Origin: SIG607 sp045533195
GTDB taxonomy: Bacteria > Bacillota > Clostridia > Oscillospirales > Acutalibacteraceae
Length of the DNA stretch: 20,036 nucleotides
Direction of reading: 5' to 3'
Assembly: GCA_045533195.1 (NCBI GenBank)
Contig: JAZSHI010000041.1
Coordinates: 1 to 20,036, forward strand
Position 1 is the stretch's first letter. Each line of letters begins with the position of its first letter. The position numbers and the translations under genes were made by a program. Positions 14,710-20,036 of this stretch are shown in pieces. The notes below the pieces were generated by a model. That model saw only the letters and a program-made list of their open reading frames with translations. It did no database searches and was not told where the DNA came from.

Positions 14710-15837
14710 GTGGGTATCGGTATAAAGCAAAACATATTGCAAAAAGGTTGGAAATATTTTGATATAATGCATAAAAACAGAAGGGTTGCGCGTATTTATG
14801 AGAACGGAAAATGCACCGTAAATTATCCCTCTTTTATGCCATATAATTTGTATTTTGAAAAATCGGATGACCTTGACAGCCGAATAAATAATCTTAACAA
14901 TTTCTACTATTGGTGTGCTTCAAGAGTTTTAACTCTGGATAGAAAATATGCAAAAGAGATACTAAGTACCATAGGCGCAAAACAGGCTATGACCGATAAG
15001 GACAGGGCTGTTGTCGCTATTTCTTATCACGGACTCACTTTAACTGATGTTTTTTGGATACGAAGATACAAAGAAAAGGTTACATTTGAAAAACTCAATT
15101 TATATAATCATTCTCTTTCGAATGCCTTTGCAGACGTAAGTCTTAGGGGAAAGGGTATAACACTTCAAAATGCTGAGTTGATTATGTCAAGAGAAGCAGC
15201 AGGGGACATAGGGACTCCCGGTGTGGCGCCAAAGTCGTGGATTCGAGAAAACGGCAAATTTTATCTTTTAAAAGACGGTGATGAGCGCGACGTTGATGCA
15301 GAATTACTGGCATCAAAAATTATCGGTTGCTTTAATGCTGATTACGTTCCTTACGAAGAAGGCCGTTTTGCCGAAGCGAAGGTTTCAAAATGCGAAATAA
15401 TTACTTCGGAAAAAACAAGTATTGTTTCTTATGAGTTTATCGATGTTTATTGTTCAAACAAAGGAATTGATACATTGGAGTATGTTTTGAAAAAAGACAG
15501 CTATTCCTATTATATGATGAATATTATTGACTATCTTATTGGAAACACAGACAGACATTGGGGTAACTGGGGCTTTTTTGTTGATAATTCTACCAATAGA
15601 TTAAAGGGGCTTTATCCTCTTATGGATTTCAACAAAGCATTTACTTCATATGATACGCTTGACGGTGCTAAATGTCAGACTACAAATAAGAATATGACTC
15701 AACGTGAAGCAGCGATAGAAGCGGTTAAAAAAATCGGACTTAATAAAATATGCGATATACCAAAAGAATGGTTTTTTTGCGAAGAACAAAAGGAAATGTT
15801 CTTTAAAAGACTTGAGGTTTTGGGCGAATTCGTTTGA
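14710..15837 (+). CDS. Orphan HipA/CtkA-like serine/threonine protein kinase
   Basis: Single-domain kinase-like protein, 375 residues. The C-terminal two thirds match the HipA/CtkA fold: a Gly/Pro loop DIGTPGVAPKSW (166-177), nucleotide Lys K188 in GKFYLLK, a helix with Glu E198 (VDAELLASKI), the catalytic loop GNTDRHWGNWGF (278-289, with D281 as base and N286 as metal ligand) and the metal Asp in YPLMDFNKAF (D306). The first 150 residues are not recognised and lack the usual HipA N-subdomain. There is no HipB-type antitoxin beside it; the only XRE gene is 10 kb away. GTG start at 14710 with GTGAGGTG (14697-14704) upstream, own promoter and terminator. Kinase activity is inferred from intact motifs; targets are unknown. 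Similar orphans occur in Clostridia, and Helicobacter CtkA is the nearest named relative I can think of. Confidence 0.82.
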   Translation: MGIGIKQNILQKGWKYFDIMHKNRRVARIYENGKCTVNYPSFMPYNLYFEKSDDLDSRINNLNNFYYWCASRVLTLDRKYAKEILSTIGAKQAMTDKDRAVVAISYHGLTLTDVFWIRRYKEKVTFEKLNLYNHSLSNAFADVSLRGKGITLQNAELIMSREAAGDIGTPGVAPKSWIRENGKFYLLKDGDERDVDAELLASKIIGCFNADYVPYEEGRFAEAKVSKCEIITSEKTSIVSYEFIDVYCSNKGIDTLEYVLKKDSYSYYMMNIIDYLIGNTDRHWGNWGFFVDNSTNRLKGLYPLMDFNKAFTSYDTLDGAKCQTTNKNMTQREAAIEAVKKIGLNKICDIPKEWFFCEEQKEMFFKRLEVLGEFV

Positions 15838-15880
15838 AAAGAATGAATCTTACTCGGCGTATTTTTCTTTTCTAACTATA

Positions 15881-15918
15881 AAAAGCCCGCGGTACGCGGC
15901 GGCGTTACCGCGGCTTTT
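15881..15918 (+). terminator. GC-rich intrinsic terminator of the kinase gene
   Basis: Arms AAAAGCCCGCGGTA (15881-15894) and TACCGCGGCTTTT (15906-15918) pair with one bulged base; the 11-nt loop is all G/C/T (CGCGGCGGCGT). TTTT closes the stem and CACCTTTT follows. It is much richer in GC than the surrounding sequence. The A-run at the left base would also let it act on minus-strand transcripts. Confidence 0.85.
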
Positions 15919-15994
15919 CACCTTTTATACCACTAAAAATTCATTTTTTTAGGTGCGCACAGTTTTTTGCTACAAAACCGATATACACTTAAGT

Positions 15995-16016
15995 GAGCGC
16001 TCCGAAGCGGATGCTC
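15995..16016 (-). terminator. Hairpin downstream of the truncated isomerase
   Basis: Minus strand: GAGC..GCTC outer stem and TCCG-CTT-CGGA inner stem, with a small internal loop, 18 nt after the stop at 16034. No T-run follows directly, so it is a 3' hairpin rather than a proven intrinsic terminator. Confidence 0.35.
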
Positions 16017-16033
16017 TTATCGATGTTTTGCTT

Positions 16034-16525
16034 TTAATAGTTATTAAGTAAGAAGTTATAGTTGTTTCTTGCAGACTCGGCATTGCTAATAGGAGCTTTA
16101 TCAAGCTCTTCGCAAAGAGGACCGTCGTAGCCAACACCCTTAAGAATGTCAAAGATGCTTCTGAAGTCAACACAACAGGTACCGAGTTCGCAGAAGTTGG
16201 AGTAAACCTCCATACCTGCACTTGCATAACCTACCGATTCAAGTTCTGGACCCTTAATATTCTTAAAGTGAGTAAAGTTAACGTGGTCAGCGTACTCTCT
16301 GATAACCTCAACCGGATCGCAAGAAGCGGCGGTAAGGTGAGCAGTATCGGGAGCGAACTGAATGGTCTTGCTGTCAAGGTTTTTGAGTACGTTGTCAATT
16401 TCTTCCTTATACATTACCCAAGTGTTGTGATGGGGATGAAGGTTGGACATAATGTCAAATTCTCTTGTCTTTTCAGCAAACTTTTTGATTATGTTAAATT
16501 CGTATTCCGTATTTTCTGCATCCAT
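16034..16525 (-). pseudogene. N-terminally truncated sugar phosphate isomerase/epimerase (TIM barrel) remnant
   Basis: The 163-residue open frame is the C-terminal part of a xylose-isomerase-like/AP-endonuclease-2 family TIM barrel, which is normally about 270-300 residues. Visible metal-site elements: NLHPHHNT (H30-H33), FAPDTAHL (D60, H63), VNFTHFKNI (H86) and the late Glu in GPLCEELDK; the first third, with the first Glu ligand, is missing. In the same frame, recognisable protein-like sequence continues upstream (LILGGKYYAEVMDAEN) without a start codon and meets a TGA near 16590. A consensus AGGAGG (16545-16550) lies 8 nt before an ATG at 16536 that is out of frame and stops after 15 codons, so the motif does not start this frame. 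Best read as a decayed gene whose 5' part was deleted. A short functional protein from 16525 is possible but lacks a proper ribosome binding site. Confidence 0.72.
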
Positions 16526-16570
16526 AACCTCAGCATAATATTTGCCTCCTAATATTAAATTTACAAATAT

Positions 16571-16599
16571 ATTGTAGTAAATTCACATCTTTGAGACAA
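16571..16599 (-). promoter_or_regulatory. Promoter-like sequence before the isomerase remnant
   Basis: Minus strand: -35 TTGTCT (plus-strand AGACAA, 16594-16599), 17-nt spacer, -10 TACAAT (plus-strand ATTGTA, 16571-16576). With the AGGAGG at 16545-16550 it makes a complete initiation region facing a truncated frame. It could also be a chance match in AT-rich sequence. Confidence 0.45.
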
Positions 16600-16624
16600 T
16601 TACTATTTGTGCTTTCTCTTTCTT

Positions 16625-16647
16625 AAAAATTTGCACGAGCCTCGCAC
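16625..16647 (-). terminator. Weak terminator after the metallophosphatase pair
   Basis: Minus strand: GTGCGA-GGC-TCGTGC, six pairs including two G-T wobbles (plus-strand 16633-16647), then AAATTTTT. It lies 17 nt after the stop at 16664. Short loop and wobbles make it weak. Confidence 0.4.
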
Positions 16648-16663
16648 AGTAACAAGTATTAGA

Positions 16664-17674
16664 TTAGAAATTAAGCTTGTACACCCGCTCTTTAATTTCA
16701 AGTCCGATAGGATATTTGGCTTCTACAGTAAGGTCGGGCTCAACTCCGCAAAGCCACTCAGCCTTCATTCCTTTTATGGTAAGGGTTCCGTCATCATCTA
16801 TAGTAACAATGGTGTAAAGAGGTCTGTCCGAATAGCGACAGAAATGTCTTGAAAGGTCGTTAAGAGGCTTTTTATAGGTTTTTACGGGGTTTAAGTTTTC
16901 GTCGTACTCGGTGTAATCAAACTCTGCATCAGAAGGATAAGGAATTTGTTTGCCGTCGTCAGCTAAAAATCTTGTGGCGGTAATGCAATAGTATGCTACT
17001 TTGTTTATAACTGTGAAAAGGTCAGCGTGTAAATCACCACAGATACACATAACAGCAGTCTTTTGGTAGTTTTCAAGCAAATCACGTATTTCTTTACCGT
17101 TACCGCAATTAAAATTAAAGGCGCCGCTTATTGCGTGATGGGTGAAAAGTATTGCTTTAAGCCCTTTTTCTTTTGCGTCGTCAAGTGTGTTTTTTAGCCA
17201 CTTCATCTGCGCAGGGTTAACGTGGGCAACGTGAGTGTTGCCGGGACGGGCGCCTGTGCATCCGGGAGGTACGTGCTCCCACTGTTTTGTTTCGGGGTTA
17301 AAGGAATGGTTACTGTCAAGTCCTATAAGGCGAATACCCTTAATGTCGGTGTACCAGTATGAAGCATCCTTAAAAGGCTTTTCAACCCTTCTGTTGCAGA
17401 GGGTAGGAGTAATAAGCTCCATAGTGTTTTCTAAGCTACCTTCAAGCTCGTGATTACCTATAATACCGTAGCAGGGTAAATCGTATTTGTTGTTTTGATA
17501 AGCCTTATAAACCTCAAGATTGTTTATGCCGTCGGTACAAAAGTCACCGCATTGCATAACAAAATCAACCTTTTCTTCCTTTGCCTTTTTAAGCATTAAA
17601 TCAATATCAGCCAAGGTGCCGGGATATGCTTCTTTTCGATAGTGAAAATCGGAAAATAAAAGAAACTTAATCAT
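16664..17674 (-). CDS. Calcineurin-like metallophosphatase, second of a tandem pair
   Basis: Two-metal phosphoesterase, about 336 residues, no signal peptide, so probably cytoplasmic. Metal motifs in order: SDFH (D9, H11), CGD (D44), GNHE (N74, H75), FTHH (H179, H180), CGDLH (H216). Family reactions range from phosphodiester to phosphomonoester hydrolysis, and the substrate is not predictable. The start at 17674 has GAGG 6 nt upstream; an in-frame ATG at 17686 overlaps the upstream stop as ATGA but lacks a ribosome binding site. Shares overall layout with the upstream gene, including EN-T-(M/F)-(E/D)-(L/F)-(I/V)-TP-L after GNH and a PPG before a long insertion, so the two are likely duplicates. 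Cotranscribed with its paralogue. Confidence 0.87.
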   Translation of the reverse strand: MIKFLLFSDFHYRKEAYPGTLADIDLMLKKAKEEKVDFVMQCGDFCTDGINNLEVYKAYQNNKYDLPCYGIIGNHELEGSLENTMELITPTLCNRRVEKPFKDASYWYTDIKGIRLIGLDSNHSFNPETKQWEHVPPGCTGARPGNTHVAHVNPAQMKWLKNTLDDAKEKGLKAILFTHHAISGAFNFNCGNGKEIRDLLENYQKTAVMCICGDLHADLFTVINKVAYYCITATRFLADDGKQIPYPSDAEFDYTEYDENLNPVKTYKKPLNDLSRHFCRYSDRPLYTIVTIDDDGTLTIKGMKAEWLCGVEPDLTVEAKYPIGLEIKERVYKLNF

Positions 17675-17682
17675 ATTTAACC

Positions 17683-18648
17683 TCATTTGAGTTGGAAGGT
17701 GTTGTCGGAAATGTAAGAATGAACACCCAACGTTTTAAGATGCTCTTCGTTTTCGGGGGCGAAATCATCCTTCCAACAGCCCTCTTTACCTTCAATAATT
17801 ATTTTATAATCATCTGTTACGGTAACGGTTGCGTAAAGGGGAATGCCGTAGTTATAGGGCTTTGAATGCCAACAATCCCACCAACCCACAATACAGGAAT
17901 TTACAGAAAAGAAAACTATGTTATCAGCTGTAGCAGCGTGGTCGGTGTGGTAGTGTCCGTTTATAGACATAATAACCGTATGAGGATGTTTGGCGTTAAC
18001 TTCATTAAACATTGCTCTTACTGTTTCAATGTCGTAAGAGGGGGTAGGATGCTCCCATCCGCCTTCCTTAAATCCTGCAAAACCTGCGTGGGAAGCGGTT
18101 ATGCAGTGAAGGCCCTTTTCTACGGCATCGTAGAGGGTGGCTTTAAGCCACTTGAGTTGAGGTTCGCCAAGGACGTGTCGCGGATCGTTTTCGGGAGGAG
18201 CTTCTCCCATTCCCGGAGGAGCGTGTTTAATTAAATCTTCTTTAGGAAAGTAAGAATGGTTAGTATCAATGAAAATAAATCTAAACTCGCCTATATCAAC
18301 GTAAAAATATGTAACGTCACCGTTTCCTATTTTACCGTCAGGGGTTCCCCAAACAACGTTTTCGTCGTTTGTAAGACGGGGGGTGACGAAATCAAAGGTG
18401 TTTTCTACAGATTGTGTATCGTGATTGCCGTAAGTACCGTAAACCTTTAAATTATATTTGTTATTAAGTATTGCTTCAAAAAGTTCGGGGTTACGGGGCC
18501 AATTTCCTGTAAGGTCACCGCAATGCATAACAAACTGAGAACCGTTTTTGTTTGCGCTTTTAAAAATTTCTTCAATATGCTCTATTTTAGTTATGTTTTT
18601 CAAAGAGTCATAGTGAAAATCGGAGAAAACAGTAAATTTTATACTCAT
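17683..18648 (-). CDS. Calcineurin-like metallophosphatase, first of a tandem pair
   Basis: Two-metal phosphoesterase of 321 residues. Metal motifs: SDFH (D10, H12), CGD (D45), GNHD (N75, H76), ASHAG (H187), NGHYH (H232, H234). The HH found at the fourth site in the neighbouring copy is SHA here, which still supplies one His. No signal peptide. ATG at 18648 with AGGAG 7 nt upstream. First gene of a minus-strand unit with the second phosphatase (stop/start region overlap) and perhaps the isomerase remnant. Sugar-phosphate isomerases and such phosphatases often cluster in gut Clostridia loci for carbohydrate or inositol use; here that is only a suggestion from context. Confidence 0.87.
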   Translation of the reverse strand: MSIKFTVFSDFHYDSLKNITKIEHIEEIFKSANKNGSQFVMHCGDLTGNWPRNPELFEAILNNKYNLKVYGTYGNHDTQSVENTFDFVTPRLTNDENVVWGTPDGKIGNGDVTYFYVDIGEFRFIFIDTNHSYFPKEDLIKHAPPGMGEAPPENDPRHVLGEPQLKWLKATLYDAVEKGLHCITASHAGFAGFKEGGWEHPTPSYDIETVRAMFNEVNAKHPHTVIMSINGHYHTDHAATADNIVFFSVNSCIVGWWDCWHSKPYNYGIPLYATVTVTDDYKIIIEGKEGCWKDDFAPENEEHLKTLGVHSYISDNTFQLK

Positions 18649-18668
18649 ATAATCACTCCTTTAACATC

Positions 18669-18696
18669 ATTATATAATATGAAAAATAAAAGTAAA
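18669..18696 (-). promoter_or_regulatory. Probable promoter of the metallophosphatase unit
   Basis: Minus strand: -10 TATAAT (plus-strand ATTATA, 18669-18674), 16-nt spacer, -35 TTTACT (plus-strand AGTAAA, 18691-18696). It sits only about 20 nt before the ATG, so the leader would be short. The region is very AT-rich, which lowers confidence. Confidence 0.45.
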
Positions 18697-18749
18697 GTGA
18701 AATTATATAAATGTTTTATAGAATTGGTCTTCACTTTTTTAAAAAACAA

Positions 18750-18785
18750 GAATAAAATATGGCGCCTCCCATAAAGAAGGCGCCA
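18750..18785 (-). terminator. Intrinsic terminator of the glutamate synthase small-subunit gene
   Basis: Minus strand: TGGCGCCT (18778-18785) pairs with AGGCGCCA (18760-18767) around a 10-nt loop, followed by TATTTTATTC. It lies 17 nt after the stop at 18803. GC-rich stem in AT-rich surroundings. Confidence 0.75.
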
Positions 18786-18802
18786 CAAAAGACGGTTTTA
18801 AT

Positions 18803-20036
18803 TTATTTATTTTGAATATATTCATCAATTGCCTTTGCGGCGGTTTTTCCTGCGCCCATTGCCGAAATTACCGTTGCGGCGCCTGTTACGGCATCGCCGC
18901 CGGCAAAAACTCCCTCTTTGCTTGTGGCACCTGTGCTTTCTTCCACAATTATTCCACCGCGTTTGTTAACGTCAAGGCCTTCGGTGGTATCCTTTATAAG
19001 TGGATTGGGGGAGGTTCCTATAGAAATAACAACGGTATCAGTATCGAGTATAAATTCGCTGTTTTCTATAGGTACGGGACTTCTTCTGCCTCTTTCGTCA
19101 GGTTCGCCCAGTTCCATTTTAATGCACTTCATTGCTTTTACAAAGCCGTCTTGGTTGCCTAAAATTTCAATAGGATTATTAAGGAGCATAAATTCTACTC
19201 CTTCTTCTATGGCGTGTTCAACCTCTTCTTTTCTTGCAGGAAGCTCATCCATACTTCTTCTATATACAATATAAACCTTTTCGGCGCCCAGACGCAAAGC
19301 GGTTCTGGCGGCGTCCATAGCCACGTTTCCGCCGCCTACTACAGTAACCTTTCCGCCCTTCATAATGGGGGTGGTGGGGTTTTCTAAATAGGATTTCATA
19401 AGATTGCTTCTGGTTAAGAATTCGTTTGCTGAATAAACACCCTTTAAGGTTTCGCCCTTTATTCCCATAAAGGAGGGAAGACCTGCGCCCGAGCCTATAA
19501 ATACGGCTTCATATCCCATATCAAAAAGCTCGTCAACGGTAAGCGTCTTTCCTATTATAATATTGGTGTTTATCTCTACACCTAAAGCACTGAGGTTTTC
19601 AATTTCCTTTTGTACTATTTTTTTAGGAAGTCTGAATTCGGGGATTCCGTAAACCAGTACACCGCCTGCAGTGTGAAGCGCTTCGAAAACCGAAACACTG
19701 TAGCCGAGTCTTGCCAAATCTCCTGCGCAGGTAAGTCCCGAAGGGCCGCTGCCTATTATTGCTACCTTGTGTCCGTTAGGCGCCGTTTTAGCGGGGGCGT
19801 TTTCGCTGTGAGCATTGTGCCAATCGGCAACAAAGCGCTCAAGTCTGCCTATACCCACAGGCTCGCCCTTTATACCTCTTATACATTTAGACTCACACTG
19901 ATTTTCCTGAGGACAAACTCTGCCGCAAACAGCAGGCAGAGATGAATCCCTGCTTATTATCTCATAAGCCCCCTCAAAATCGCCCTCCTTTACCTTGGAG
20001 ATAAATTCGGGGATATGTATTTTAACGGGGCATCCC
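18803..20036 (-). CDS. gltA: Glutamate synthase (NADPH) small subunit type oxidoreductase (5' end cut)
   Basis: FAD- and Fe-S-dependent NAD(P)H oxidoreductase of the GltD/SudA family; it moves electrons from NADPH to glutamate synthase or a related partner. 410 residues are visible; the usual length is about 460, so the missing part is the start of the 4Fe-4S domain. Visible N-terminus: GCPVKIHIPEFI, then CGRVCPQENQCESKCIRG (cluster cysteines), FAD-binding VAIIGSGPSGLTCAGDLARLG, VFEALHTAGGVLVYGIPEFRLPK, NADPH-binding VTVVGGGNVAMDAARTALRLGA, YRRSMDELPARKEEVEHA, and the C-terminal FAD contact GVFAGGDAVTGAATVISAMGAGKTAA. A GTG at 19858 is in frame but internal, since the cysteine domain reads through to the window edge. 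The same protein can be NfnB-like or sulfide dehydrogenase; the missing upstream neighbour would decide. Confidence 0.94.
   Translation of the reverse strand, partial: GCPVKIHIPEFISKVKEGDFEGAYEIISRDSSLPAVCGRVCPQENQCESKCIRGIKGEPVGIGRLERFVADWHNAHSENAPAKTAPNGHKVAIIGSGPSGLTCAGDLARLGYSVSVFEALHTAGGVLVYGIPEFRLPKKIVQKEIENLSALGVEINTNIIIGKTLTVDELFDMGYEAVFIGSGAGLPSFMGIKGETLKGVYSANEFLTRSNLMKSYLENPTTPIMKGGKVTVVGGGNVAMDAARTALRLGAEKVYIVYRRSMDELPARKEEVEHAIEEGVEFMLLNNPIEILGNQDGFVKAMKCIKMELGEPDERGRRSPVPIENSEFILDTDTVVISIGTSPNPLIKDTTEGLDVNKRGGIIVEESTGATSKEGVFAGGDAVTGAATVISAMGAGKTAAKAIDEYIQNK

Noticed and set aside
4579..15837. HipBA toxin-antitoxin module formed by the XRE gene and the HipA-like kinase
   Set aside because: The genes are 10 kb apart, on different strands, with separate promoters; the XRE protein has its own divergent partner and operators.
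16536..16550. ATG at 16536 with AGGAGG as the start of the isomerase
   Set aside because: It is out of frame with the isomerase by two bases and its frame stops after 15 codons.
18812..19274. Two overlapping plus-strand open frames of about 116-118 codons
   Set aside because: Both are antisense to the FAD/NADPH oxidoreductase gene, whose motifs are all in frame; they are shadows.

Overview
The window looks like chromosome of a low-to-moderate-GC anaerobic Bacillota, most likely class Clostridia. This rests on the rpsD-rpoA-rplQ order, a YloU(Asp23)-YloV(FakA)-RecG block, a YmdB-type phosphodiesterase, a Gram-positive-style lipoprotein with an LSGC lipobox, and a secreted BspA-type leucine-rich-repeat protein with a dockerin-like calcium loop (a feature of gut or rumen Clostridia). 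Both window ends cut through genes (rpsD on the left, a glutamate-synthase small-subunit gene on the right). No tRNA, rRNA, CRISPR array, insertion sequence or integrase was seen. No gene-free stretch exceeds 300 bases.

Layout. Positions 1-1996 hold the end of the ribosomal/alpha operon (rpsD', rpoA, rplQ), closed by a strong intrinsic terminator. Positions 1985-4499 hold a three-gene transporter operon: a SulP permease without a STAS domain, then two overlapping short-chain ChrA halves. Its promoter is embedded in the rplQ terminator, and a bidirectional terminator closes it. Positions 4579-6472 hold a divergent pair: a small XRE-type regulator (minus strand) and a secreted half-dockerin/LRR protein (plus strand). 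Between them lie two related 19-bp dyads about five helical turns apart that straddle both promoters, a likely operator pair.

Positions 6474-13696 carry a tightly packed six-gene minus-strand operon with gaps of 1-22 nt: ymdB, orphan family-5 solute-binding lipoprotein, asp23/yloU, fakA/yloV, recG, sanA-like. A consensus promoter precedes ymdB. Divergent to it is a PHP-domain phosphatase (13774-14547), followed by an orphan HipA/CtkA-like protein kinase with its own consensus promoter (14644-15918).

Positions 16034-18696 on the minus strand hold two tandem calcineurin-type metallophosphatases, followed by an N-terminally truncated sugar-phosphate isomerase/epimerase remnant. The window ends with the minus-strand, 5'-cut glutamate synthase small subunit and its terminator.

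Most genes are housekeeping. I do not see a clear multi-gene undescribed system. The items most worth a second look are the orphan kinase, the XRE/LRR divergent locus with its operator pair, the STAS-less SulP plus split ChrA operon, and the truncated isomerase that still has a promoter and ribosome binding site in front of it.
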